From contig NZ_CP042906.1 in NCBI RefSeq assembly GCF_008728855.1, positions 2,542,001 through 2,606,000 on the forward strand: a stretch of 64,000 nt of DNA, given 5' to 3'. This stretch comes from Hypericibacter terrae. GTDB lineage: Bacteria > Pseudomonadota > Alphaproteobacteria > Dongiales > Dongiaceae. The position numbers and the translations under genes are program-made. Below are positions 25,120 through 33,285 of the stretch, in pieces (position 1 is the first letter of the stretch; each line of letters starts with the position of its first letter). The notes beneath the pieces are model-generated. The model saw only the letters and a list, made by a program, of their open reading frames with translations, was not told the origin of the DNA and did not search any database.

Positions 25120-26205
25120 TCAATATCCCTCGATTTTGATCAGGGCCGTGATGCCGATCGCGGCAAATAGGATCACGGAACTCCAGGCGGCCAGCAGCGG
25201 CGGCAGCATCCCCGACTCGCCCAGCGATTGGAGGATGCCGTCGGCGATGAAATAGAGGAAACCCATCCCGACCCCGACCATGAAGCCCAACCCGGCGCCA
25301 CTCTGCCGGCGCAGCGACTGCGCCACGGGGGCCGCCAGCAGCAGCATGATCAGCGTCATGATCGGCAAGGCGAGGCGCTTGTTGAACCAGGTCTCGTAAT
25401 AATAGACCGGCCGGCTGCCGACATTCTCGTTGGCGGCGAAGTTGTGCAGCTCGCGCAGGCTCAGGCTCGCGGGCGTCGCCGCCAGGTCGGAGAAATGCTG
25501 CGGGCTGAGATTGGTCTGCCACCGCCACTGGTCCTGCCGGACGATCTCGGTCGCCCCGCTGCCGCCGATCACGGTGCGCTCGACCTGAAAGAGGTCCCAG
25601 CCGCCATCGCGGAACTCGGCGCGGCCGGCGACGATGCGCTCCTGGAACTGGCTGGCGGAATCGCGCTCGAAGATGGTGATGCCGCTCAGGCTCCGGCCGC
25701 GATCCAGCACCACCACAACCCGCACCAGCGTGTAGCCGTCGCGCGCCCAGACGGCGCTGGGCGTGTCCTTGTCGTTGTCGGCGCTGAAGTCGACCGCCTC
25801 CGCGTTCCAATCCTCCATCGCGCGCGCTGCGACCGGCGCGATCTGGTCGGCGACCAGGAAATGCAGGCCGGCGATCAGGAATGCGGCGGGGAGGAAGCAG
25901 GCGAGGATGCGCCAATAGGAAAGGCCGGCCGCCTTCATCGCCATGACCTCGGCCGACTGCGCCAGGCGCGACAGCACCAGGAGGGCCGCGATCAGCACGG
26001 AGAAGGGGAACAGGAAGGCCGCCAGATCGGGCAGCCGCAGCCAGACATAATGCAGGATGCTGCCCAGGCTGAGGCCATGGCGCGCGAACAGCTTGCTGGT
26101 GTTGTTCAGCAGATCGAGCAGCTGCAGCAGGGCCGTGAACCCGAACAGCATCAGCGCGAACTGCATCAGCAACATGCGCGACACATAGCCGACGAGCGTG
26201 CGCAT
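25120..26205 (-). CDS. lptG: LptG-like permease (YjgP/YjgQ family)
   Basis: A 361-residue LptF/LptG-family inner-membrane protein: three N-terminal helices (about 10-120), a periplasmic beta-jellyroll domain (about 125-265) and three C-terminal helices (about 270-360). In the canonical system LptB2FG extracts lipopolysaccharide and delivers it to LptC. Its ATG overlaps the lptF stop by one base, so both are co-translated. The pair lies inside the ceramide cluster, not beside lptD or surA as is common in related bacteria, so it could serve sphingolipid export instead. No ATPase or LptC gene is adjacent. Confidence 0.88.
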   Translation of the reverse strand: MRTLVGYVSRMLLMQFALMLFGFTALLQLLDLLNNTSKLFARHGLSLGSILHYVWLRLPDLAAFLFPFSVLIAALLVLSRLAQSAEVMAMKAAGLSYWRILACFLPAAFLIAGLHFLVADQIAPVAARAMEDWNAEAVDFSADNDKDTPSAVWARDGYTLVRVVVVLDRGRSLSGITIFERDSASQFQERIVAGRAEFRDGGWDLFQVERTVIGGSGATEIVRQDQWRWQTNLSPQHFSDLAATPASLSLRELHNFAANENVGSRPVYYYETWFNKRLALPIMTLIMLLLAAPVAQSLRRQSGAGLGFMVGVGMGFLYFIADGILQSLGESGMLPPLLAAWSSVILFAAIGITALIKIEGY

Positions 26206-27398
26206 CAGGCCGGCGCCTTTCTGCGGCGACCGATCTGCCGAACGTTGTCGAACAGGCTCTCGATCCGGGCGAGAACGGTTTCGACGAAGTTATGGCCCGG
26301 CGACACGTTCGCTTCCCAGAACGCCCAGCTGCTGAACCCGGCATAGACGAAGAAGGGGAGCCAGAGGCTGATCCAGGGCGATAGTCGGCCGTTGGCGGAG
26401 ACGTCGTGCCCGAACTGCAGCAGGTAATAGAAGATCACGATCAGCACGATGCCGACCGCGATGCCGGTTCCTCGTCGCGTTCGTCGGGTCGAGGAGCCGA
26501 GCGGGAAGGCCAACAGCGGCAGGAAGAGATAGGTGGCGATCCGCACCAGCCGTTCATGCAGCTCGGCATGGACCGCGTAATACATCGGGTCGGTCTTGGG
26601 CAGGGTCCAGACATTGTGCCAAAGTTCCGGCAGCGTCTGCTCGCGCTCGGAGGCGCCTCTTATTCGATAGGGTTCCGGCGCCAGCGCGATGTCGAGCGGC
26701 AGCTCGAACCGGGCGAAGGTCAGGGCGTTGATCTTCTTGTTGGGCCCGTCGGTATCGATGCGGGCGCCCTGTTCCAGCTTCAGCACCAGCTGGTCGTCGG
26801 TCTGGGAGCGGACCACATAGCCGGTCTGGGCGGTGGTCGTGACCGAACCGCCCGTGCTCTTGTCCTGATAGACGAAGATGCCGGTCAGCCGTCGCCCGCC
26901 CTCGGAGATATCGTCGACCAGGATGGTCGAATTGCCGAAGCCGCTGAAGAAGGCGCCCTTCTCCAGGGCCGAGTACCAGGCGGTCTCGGTGACGAGATAG
27001 ATGAGGGCGCGATAGCCGTAGCGCGTATAGGGCTGGAGAAATCCGACGATGATGGTGCCGAAGATGACGAGCAGGACCGCGAACATCATCAAAGGCGCGA
27101 TCATGCGATGGAGCGGCACGCCGCTCGCATGCATCGCGTCGAGCTCGCTCTCGCTGCTGAGGCGGGAAACCGCCAGAAGCACGCCGATGAAGAAGGCCGC
27201 CGGCAAGGCGATCCCCAGATAATGCGGAATCAGATTGGCCAGCATGCGCAGGATCAGCGACAGCGGACCGCCCTTGTTCACCACCAGATCCAGCAACCGG
27301 ACCGTCTGTTCCATCAGCAAGGCGACCAGCGCGATGGAGACCGTGGCGATCAGGGGCCACAGGGTCTTTGCCAGGATGTAACGGTCGAGCAATTTCAT
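26205..27398 (-). CDS. lptF: LptF-like permease (YjgP/YjgQ family)
   Basis: A 397-residue partner of the LptG-like protein with the same plan: helices at about 10-120, a periplasmic domain (about 130-285) and three C-terminal helices. The N-terminus MKLLDRYILAKTLWP and the segment ESELDAMHASGVPLHRM (coupling helix, about 90-106) are typical. The start at 27398 is chosen because it opens directly on this family N-terminus; the frame runs 36 codons further to 27506 without conserved sequence. A 345-base gap separates it from the metallophosphoesterase gene, so lptF-lptG-hydroxylase-ceramide synthase may form their own transcript. Confidence 0.87.
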   Translation of the reverse strand: MKLLDRYILAKTLWPLIATVSIALVALLMEQTVRLLDLVVNKGGPLSLILRMLANLIPHYLGIALPAAFFIGVLLAVSRLSSESELDAMHASGVPLHRMIAPLMMFAVLLVIFGTIIVGFLQPYTRYGYRALIYLVTETAWYSALEKGAFFSGFGNSTILVDDISEGGRRLTGIFVYQDKSTGGSVTTTAQTGYVVRSQTDDQLVLKLEQGARIDTDGPNKKINALTFARFELPLDIALAPEPYRIRGASEREQTLPELWHNVWTLPKTDPMYYAVHAELHERLVRIATYLFLPLLAFPLGSSTRRTRRGTGIAVGIVLIVIFYYLLQFGHDVSANGRLSPWISLWLPFFVYAGFSSWAFWEANVSPGHNFVETVLARIESLFDNVRQIGRRRKAPA

Positions 27399-27743
27399 CG
27401 ATGATCTTGCAGGTGGGGCGCCATGTGAAATGCCGGTCTCAAGGCCGGCAAGGGGCCAGGCGCTCTTCAATGAGTCGTGCAGTCGGTGAAGCGGCTCAGA
27501 AGGCAATAGGGGGCGATCCGCCAGTCATCGCTCCGTCAGCCCACCGCCGAGTCTCGCTCTGGGCCGCGCCGTCCGATCGTTTCGTTCTCGCTCTCCCAGG
27601 TCGATGAACGGCAGAAATCTCTCGATTCCCCAACGCCATAGGGGCGGCCGGCGAATGCCTCCGCCCCGGCGGCGGCACAGCATAGGCGGCTCTGGCGATC
27701 GGTTAAAGCCGGGAGATGGCGGCCGGCGAGGGGCAGGGTGGCG
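27399..27743. other. Intergenic region upstream of lptF
   Basis: This 345-base stretch contains no supported gene on either strand. It is the only long gap inside the ceramide cluster and should hold a promoter for the lptFG-hydroxylase-ceramide synthase genes. I cannot name a clear -35/-10 pair. Confidence 0.4.
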
Positions 27744-28649
27744 TCAGGAAAGCTGGCCGGCCAGGCGGAAACGGCCCGTGATCTCCAGGCCGGCGCCCTT
27801 CTGCGGCAACGCCCGGGTCTCGATCTCGATGTCCCATCCCGAACCCGCGCGCGTCACGCGATAGAGGTGATAGCCGCCGGCGGGCTTGCCGCCGTGAGGC
27901 ATCGCCGAGGCGGAGGGCACGCCCAGCACCGGGATGCGTCCCTGCGGGCCGGCGAGGTGATCCAGGTGGGCGCGATGGGTATGGCCATGCAGAACCAGCT
28001 CGGCGCCCTTCTGCGCCAGCAGGCCGCGAAACGCCGCCGCGTCGATCAGCGCCTTCCGGTCGTGGGTCGCCCGGGCCTGCGGGGGATGATGGATCAGCAC
28101 CACGCGAAACAGCCCCTCGGCCTCGAGCGCCGGCAGCATCGCCGCCAGCCGGGCCAGCTGCTCGGGGCCGAGATGGCCGGCCGCGCTGTTATAGGGCATG
28201 GGCTCCGCGGAGGAGAGGCCGATCAGGGCGAGGGGGCCGCGCCGGCGCAAATAAGGAAACCGCTCCGCCTCCCCGGTTTGAACGTCGCCCGTCATGTAGG
28301 CGTCCCAGAGCGCCAGATGCTTCGACCAGGGCAGTTCGACATAACGGTCATGATTGCCGGGAATGACGCTGACGCGGTCCGGCGGGCCGATCCGCTGCAG
28401 CCAGGCGGCGGCATTCTCGAATTCCCGCGGCAGGGAGATGTTGGTGATGTCGCCGGTGACGGCGACATGATCGGCGCGGCTCTGCGCCAGATCGGCGACG
28501 ACGCGATCGAGCACCGCCCGGCGGTGAATGAAGCGCCGGCGCAACTGCCAGGACAGAAACCCGAGGACGCGCTTGGAGAGCAGCGCGCCCGGCGCCGGCA
28601 TCGGCCACTCGGAAAGATGCGGATCGGACAGATGCGCCAGGGTGAACAT
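27744..28649 (-). CDS. Metallophosphoesterase
   Basis: A 301-residue calcineurin-type phosphoesterase. All metal motifs are present: D-x-H (Asp9, His11), GDITN, GNHD, the single His in LIHHPP, and GHTHRAH. There is no signal peptide, so it is probably cytoplasmic. It resembles the cAMP phosphodiesterase/UDP-diacylglucosamine hydrolase-like branch only in general. It lies 60 bases downstream of serine palmitoyltransferase and may hydrolyse a phospholipid or nucleotide-linked head group in sphingolipid metabolism; that is inference. AAGGGG precedes the ATG. Confidence 0.82.
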   Translation of the reverse strand: MFTLAHLSDPHLSEWPMPAPGALLSKRVLGFLSWQLRRRFIHRRAVLDRVVADLAQSRADHVAVTGDITNISLPREFENAAAWLQRIGPPDRVSVIPGNHDRYVELPWSKHLALWDAYMTGDVQTGEAERFPYLRRRGPLALIGLSSAEPMPYNSAAGHLGPEQLARLAAMLPALEAEGLFRVVLIHHPPQARATHDRKALIDAAAFRGLLAQKGAELVLHGHTHRAHLDHLAGPQGRIPVLGVPSASAMPHGGKPAGGYHLYRVTRAGSGWDIEIETRALPQKGAGLEITGRFRLAGQLS

Positions 28650-28709
28650 GCGCCCCTTCTGTCCCGGAACGGGAGTCAGGTCAAGCCGGGCGGGCTGGCG
28701 GCGATGCGG

Positions 28710-29927
28710 TCAGCCGGCGGCGCGCAGATCGGCCGCGCCGATGACGCCGAATTCGCGGCCGATCGCGGCCGTGACCGCGACCACCTTGTCGAGCTGGGCC
28801 CGCGTGTGCGCGGCGCAGACGCTGCAGCGCAGGAGCGCGGTACCTTGCGGCGTCGCCGGCGGCAGCGCCAGATTCACATAGATGCCCCGATCGAGCAGCG
28901 CGCGCCAGAAACCGACCGCGAGGTCGGGGCTCGGCAGCTTGATCGCCACCACCGGCCCCATCTGGGGCCCGAGCGAGAAGCCATGCCGCGCGAAGCCGTT
29001 ATAAAGCGTGGCGACATTTTCCCAGAGCTGCGTGCGCAGCTCCGGCCGCTTGCGGATCTGCCGCAGCGCCTCGGTCGCCGACGCGACCACGGAAGGCGGC
29101 AGCGAGGCGGTGAACATGTAGGGGCGGCAGACGATGCGCAGCAGATCGAACTGCGGATGATCCGACACGCAGAAGCCGCCGACCGCGCCGAGGCTCTTGC
29201 TGAAGGTGCCGACGATGAAATCCATGTCGGCCTCGACGCCCTGTTCCTCAGCGAGCCCGCGGCCCGTCGCGCCCAGCACGCCCATCGAGTGGGCCTCGTC
29301 GAGCACCATCCAGGCGCCATGCTTGCGCTTGACCTCGGCCATCTCCTTGAGCGGGGCCTGGTCGCCCAGCATGCTGTAGATGCCTTCGGTGACGACCACC
29401 TTGTTGCCGGGTTCGTCGGCCAGGCGCCGCAGCCGCTTGTCGAGATCCTCGGCGTCGTTGTGCTTGAAGCGCACGACCGTGGCCGTGCCCAGGCGGCAGG
29501 CGTCGTAGATCGAGGCGTGGCTGTCGGCATCGATCAGCAGGAAGTCTTGCGGGCCGGCCAGGGTCGAGATGATGCCCAGATTGGCCTGGTAGCCGGTGGT
29601 GAACACCATGCAATGCCGGCGGCCGTAGAAATCGGCCAACTCGGTCTCGAGGTCGCGATGGGGCGCGTAGGAGCCGTTGGCGATCCGCGAGCCGGTCGTG
29701 CCGGTGCCGTAAGCGTCCAGCGCCTTGTGGGCGGCCTCGACGCAAGCCGGATCGAAGGTCAGGCCGAGATAATTGTTGGTGCCGACCAGGATGGTGGGGC
29801 GATTGCCGATGACGGCTTCGGTCGCCGAAAGCATCCGGTCCATGCGGACGCCGAACGGATCGTCGACCCGGGCTTTGACGTCGGTGTGCGCTTGCTCAAT
29901 GCTGGCGAAACGATCGAATAGACCCAT
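28710..29927 (-). CDS. spt: Serine palmitoyltransferase
   Basis: A 405-residue PLP enzyme of the alpha-oxoamine synthase family, soluble and homodimeric in bacteria. It condenses serine with a long-chain acyl thioester to give 3-ketosphinganine, the first step of sphingolipid synthesis. Expected residues are present: His137 stacking on PLP, Asp210 and His213, and the PLP lysine Lys244 in GTFSKSLGAVGG. The N-terminal DPFGVRMDRMLSATEAVI and GTNNYLGL segments favour serine palmitoyltransferase over 5-aminolevulinate synthase or KBL. An ACP gene lies 24 bases upstream, suggesting that acyl-ACP is the donor. GGAGA precedes the ATG. Confidence 0.92.
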   Translation of the reverse strand: MGLFDRFASIEQAHTDVKARVDDPFGVRMDRMLSATEAVIGNRPTILVGTNNYLGLTFDPACVEAAHKALDAYGTGTTGSRIANGSYAPHRDLETELADFYGRRHCMVFTTGYQANLGIISTLAGPQDFLLIDADSHASIYDACRLGTATVVRFKHNDAEDLDKRLRRLADEPGNKVVVTEGIYSMLGDQAPLKEMAEVKRKHGAWMVLDEAHSMGVLGATGRGLAEEQGVEADMDFIVGTFSKSLGAVGGFCVSDHPQFDLLRIVCRPYMFTASLPPSVVASATEALRQIRKRPELRTQLWENVATLYNGFARHGFSLGPQMGPVVAIKLPSPDLAVGFWRALLDRGIYVNLALPPATPQGTALLRCSVCAAHTRAQLDKVVAVTAAIGREFGVIGAADLRAAG

Positions 29928-29951
29928 TTCGGGGGGATCTCCGTCGGCGGT

Positions 29952-30200
29952 TTAACGACGACGGATGGCCTCGGCGAGGTCGCCGACGGTCCGGATCTCC
30001 GCCACCAGATTGAGCGGGATCGTCACGTCGAACTTCTCCTCCAGCTCCATCATGAGGTCCATGACAGCGAGGGAATCGAGCTTCAAGTCCTGGGAGATGT
30101 CGGTCTCCCGGTTAATGACATTGTCCGCCTTACGGAACGGCTCCAACAGGTTAACCACCTGTTCGAACACCGCCACGTCTTCGCGTTCCATCAAGCCCAT
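29952..30200 (-). CDS. Acyl carrier protein of the ceramide cluster
   Basis: An 82-residue acyl carrier protein. The phosphopantetheine site is Ser43 in LDSLAVMDLMMELEEKF. It is acidic and helical and of normal ACP length. It sits directly before serine palmitoyltransferase, and downstream of an acyl-AMP ligase that could load it. It is therefore probably a dedicated carrier that feeds acyl chains into sphingolipid synthesis instead of the housekeeping ACP. An internal ATG at 30191 is an alternative start. Confidence 0.9.
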   Translation of the reverse strand: MGLMEREDVAVFEQVVNLLEPFRKADNVINRETDISQDLKLDSLAVMDLMMELEEKFDVTIPLNLVAEIRTVGDLAEAIRRR

Positions 30201-30342
30201 GGCTCTGCGCCTCTTATGCTGTGTTCGCTCTATGGCGGATTAACGTTGGAAAGCCCCAATCGCGCCGGGACCGTGCCCCAATTCGGTTAATATCTCTCGC
30301 TGACGGGCATGATTCTGTGAAATAACAAATTGTTGCGCATTG

Positions 30343-31293
30343 TTACAGCCAGCCTTCCTGCCGGTACCAGCGCACGGTCTCCGCGAAGCCCGGACCAATG
30401 GCCCATTGCGGTTGCCACTCCGTTCCTGCGTCCGCCGGCGGCCCGTGATGGCACAGCCAGTCCGCATGCAACACCTCAGGCAGCTTATGGGGCACCAGCA
30501 TCTGGGGCTTTCCGGTCCAAGCGGCCTTCAGCGCGTTGCCTCTGGCCATGACGGTCAGGAAGGCCTTCGGGATGGTCAGGGCTCTTGCATGCGTTCCCAG
30601 GGCGCGGGCGGCAGCGGCTGTGAGGTCGTTCCAGCTGTGCCCTTCGGTCGCACCGTCGTCCAGCTCCCAGGTCTGGCCTCGTGCCACCGCCGAGCCGGCG
30701 GACGCTGCGGCAAATCGACCGAGATCCTCCACATGGATCAAAGATAGGCGTCGGATCGCCCCGGGCGGTCGCGGCGCGATACCCCGCTTCACTGTCTTGA
30801 AGAAGGGGAGGAACTCCCGATCGCCGGGTCCATAGACCGCGGTTGGCCGGAGAATGGTCCAGGGCATGGGCCCGGCCACGGCCTTGAGCAAGTCCTCCGC
30901 GGCGCGCTTGCTGGCGCAATAGGGCGACAGTGCCGGCTCGCGGGCGGCGAGCGACGACATCAGGACGAAATGGGGCGGTGTGGGTTGCCGCGCGGCGATC
31001 CCGGCGAGGCGGCCGGTCGGTTCGGCATTGCCGCGCATGAAGCCCTCGCGGTCATGCGCTTTCACCACGCCCGCGATATGCAGCACCGCATCGGCCCCGG
31101 TCACCAGCTGGTTCAGCGCAATATTGTCCGCGAGATCGCCGATGACGACTTCCGGTGTCTGGTTCGGCAGGATCAGGCGCGGCGGCTGGCGGCGGATCAG
31201 CAGGCGCAAGCGCCAGCCCCTCCGGTCCAGCTCGGAAACCACGGCGCCGCCGACAAAGCCGCTGGCCCCGGTGACGGCGGCAAGCCGGCCCAT
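30343..31293 (-). CDS. cerR: NAD(P)-dependent epimerase-fold reductase, probable 3-ketosphinganine/ceramide reductase
   Basis: A 316-residue extended short-chain dehydrogenase. The nucleotide motif TGASGFVGG is at 8-16, and the active-site Tyr125/Lys129 are in SPYCASKRA. General annotation would be NAD-dependent epimerase, but its place between an acyl-AMP ligase and ACP-serine palmitoyltransferase matches CerR, the ceramide reductase of Caulobacter. It would reduce the 3-keto group. The start at 31293 lies 11 bases after the ligase stop; the frame remains open upstream inside that gene, which is coincidental. A 142-base gap separates it from the ACP gene. Confidence 0.8.
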   Translation of the reverse strand: MGRLAAVTGASGFVGGAVVSELDRRGWRLRLLIRRQPPRLILPNQTPEVVIGDLADNIALNQLVTGADAVLHIAGVVKAHDREGFMRGNAEPTGRLAGIAARQPTPPHFVLMSSLAAREPALSPYCASKRAAEDLLKAVAGPMPWTILRPTAVYGPGDREFLPFFKTVKRGIAPRPPGAIRRLSLIHVEDLGRFAAASAGSAVARGQTWELDDGATEGHSWNDLTAAAARALGTHARALTIPKAFLTVMARGNALKAAWTGKPQMLVPHKLPEVLHADWLCHHGPPADAGTEWQPQWAIGPGFAETVRWYRQEGWL

Positions 31294-31304
31294 CGGCAGC
31301 TGGG

Positions 31305-33053
31305 TCAGCGGGACGGAGCGGCGTCGGCACCGCCCTCCTGGAAATGGCCGGCGAGATAGGCGGCCTTGGCGCGTGCCCGCGCGATCTTGCCCGACGAGGT
31401 GTGGGGGATGTCGCGCGGTCCGACCAGCGCGATCCGGGCCTCGATACCATGGGCCCGCTGCAGCAGGCTCTGCGCGCCCTGCCGCAGGGTTTCGCGCTCG
31501 GCGGCGTCGGTCTGACGCGAGACCACCAGCATCACCACCTGCTCCTGGCCCTCGGGTCCCTCGATCGAGAAGGCGCAGGCATCGTTGCGCTTGAGATCGA
31601 GGCTCTCCTCGACGCTCCATTCCAGATCCTGCGGCCAGATGTTCCGGCCGGCGATGATGATGAGATCCTTGGCGCGGCCGGTGATGACCAGCGCGCCGTC
31701 GAGGCTGTAGCCGAGATCGCCGGTATCGAGCCAGCCATCGGCGGAGAGCACGCGTGCCGTTTCCTCGGGCTGGCCGTAATAGCCGGCCATCAGGCTGGGG
31801 CCCTTGACGAAGAGACGGCCGATCATGCGGTCGGGCAGGACTTCGCCGTCCTCGCCGCGAATCTCGGCGACATGGCCCGTCAGAGGCCGGCCGCAGAGCA
31901 CGAAGCGCCGGCTGTCATCGGAGCGCGGATCGGCCGGAACGGCACGGCCTTCCTCGGCCAGGCGGCCGCGATCGACCGCGTCGGTCAGCATGCCCTGATT
32001 GCGCGGCGAGAAGCTGATTGCCAGCACGGCCTCGGCCATGCCGTAGCTCGGCAGGAAGGCCTTGGGATCGAAGCGGCAGCTGGCGAAGGCGGCGCCGAAG
32101 CGTTCCAGCACATGCGGCTGGATCATGTCGCCGCCGATGCCGGCAATGCGCCAGCAGGAGAGATCGAGATCGGGCGTCGCGAGCCGGCCTTCGCTGACGC
32201 GCCGGCTGCAGAGATCGTAGCCGAAGGTGGGGCTGTAGGAGAGCGTGGCGCGGTTCTGCGAGATCAGGGTCGGCCACATCAGCGGGCGGCGGGCGAAGTC
32301 GCGCGTCGCCAGATAGTCCACAGTCACCTGCGACAGCAGCGGGGACAGCATGAAGCCGACCAGCCCCATATCGTGATAGAGCGGCAGCCAGGAGACAGCC
32401 CGATCGCCCGGAACGAGGCCGAGCCCGTCGATCGCGATCGCATGGGCGTTCGCCATCAGCGCGCGTTGCGGCACGTCGATGCCCTTGGGAAAGCGCGTGC
32501 TGCCGGACGAAAACTGGAGGTAGCAGGATTCGTCGGCTGCGAACGGGCGGAGCTCGGCGCCGTCGTCCGGCAAGGCCAGGAACTCGGCGGCGCTGCCGAC
32601 GACCGTGGCGCTGGTGCCGGCTGCGGCTTCCTTCAGATAGTCGAGCAGCTCCGCCGGCGCCATGGCCGCCGCCGCGCCGCAGCTTTGAATCTGCCGGCGC
32701 AAGGTCGCGATATAGCTGTCGCGCCCGCCCAGGCCTGTCGGCAGGGCGACCGGCACCGGCAGGAGCCCGGCATATTGGCAGGCGGCGAACAGCACCATGA
32801 AGTCGGGCACCGTGTCGGCGATCAGCACCATGCGAGCGCCGCGTGCCAGGCCCGACCGGATCAGGCCGCGGGCGGCGGCGATCGCGCGTTCGCGCAGCTC
32901 GCGATAGGGCAGGACCGCGGTCAACTCGCCGCGTGCCGAATAGAAGTTGAAACCGGTGTCGCCACGGGCCGCATAGTCCAGGCCTTCGGTGAAGGTGCCG
33001 AACGGACCGGGATGGAATGGCAGATCGCGGCTGATGCTGGGGGTGGGATGCAT
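31305..33053 (-). CDS. Fatty acyl-AMP ligase / acyl-ACP synthetase
   Basis: A 582-residue adenylate-forming enzyme of the FAAL type. The ATP motif YLQFSSGSTRFPKG is at 178-191 (the SGSTR variant is typical of FAALs), PSYGMAEAVLAIS and WLDTGDLGY follow, and the C-terminal catalytic Lys is in HTSSGKIARAR. It would activate a fatty acid as acyl-AMP and load it on the nearby ACP, giving the substrate of serine palmitoyltransferase. The start at 33053 gives family length; an in-frame start at 33287 would overlap the divergent gene's start and adds 78 Pro/Arg-rich residues of no known domain. First gene of the cluster. Confidence 0.87.
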   Translation of the reverse strand: MHPTPSISRDLPFHPGPFGTFTEGLDYAARGDTGFNFYSARGELTAVLPYRELRERAIAAARGLIRSGLARGARMVLIADTVPDFMVLFAACQYAGLLPVPVALPTGLGGRDSYIATLRRQIQSCGAAAAMAPAELLDYLKEAAAGTSATVVGSAAEFLALPDDGAELRPFAADESCYLQFSSGSTRFPKGIDVPQRALMANAHAIAIDGLGLVPGDRAVSWLPLYHDMGLVGFMLSPLLSQVTVDYLATRDFARRPLMWPTLISQNRATLSYSPTFGYDLCSRRVSEGRLATPDLDLSCWRIAGIGGDMIQPHVLERFGAAFASCRFDPKAFLPSYGMAEAVLAISFSPRNQGMLTDAVDRGRLAEEGRAVPADPRSDDSRRFVLCGRPLTGHVAEIRGEDGEVLPDRMIGRLFVKGPSLMAGYYGQPEETARVLSADGWLDTGDLGYSLDGALVITGRAKDLIIIAGRNIWPQDLEWSVEESLDLKRNDACAFSIEGPEGQEQVVMLVVSRQTDAAERETLRQGAQSLLQRAHGIEARIALVGPRDIPHTSSGKIARARAKAAYLAGHFQEGGADAAPSR

Positions 33054-33285
33054 CTCTGACGGAAAAGCGATGGGGCGCGCTGAACGCTTAGGGTCGGTCC
33101 GGATGACGGGCGGCGACCGGGCGCGGGCGCTGGCTCTTAGCAAATCGGCCGGGTGGGAACAAGGCCGGCCGCCTCCAGCCCCAGCCCTCTGTCTCACAGG
33201 GGCCAGCTTGACGGGCGGGGGCGGCGCGCGCAAGAAAGCGCCGCCGCTCGGGATTTCATTGCCGATCGGTTCGGAAGGACAAGGC

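Noticed and set aside
27738-29921. A 727-codon plus-strand frame opposite the phosphoesterase and serine palmitoyltransferase genes
   Set aside because: Antisense to two clear enzymes, with no domain or ribosome site.
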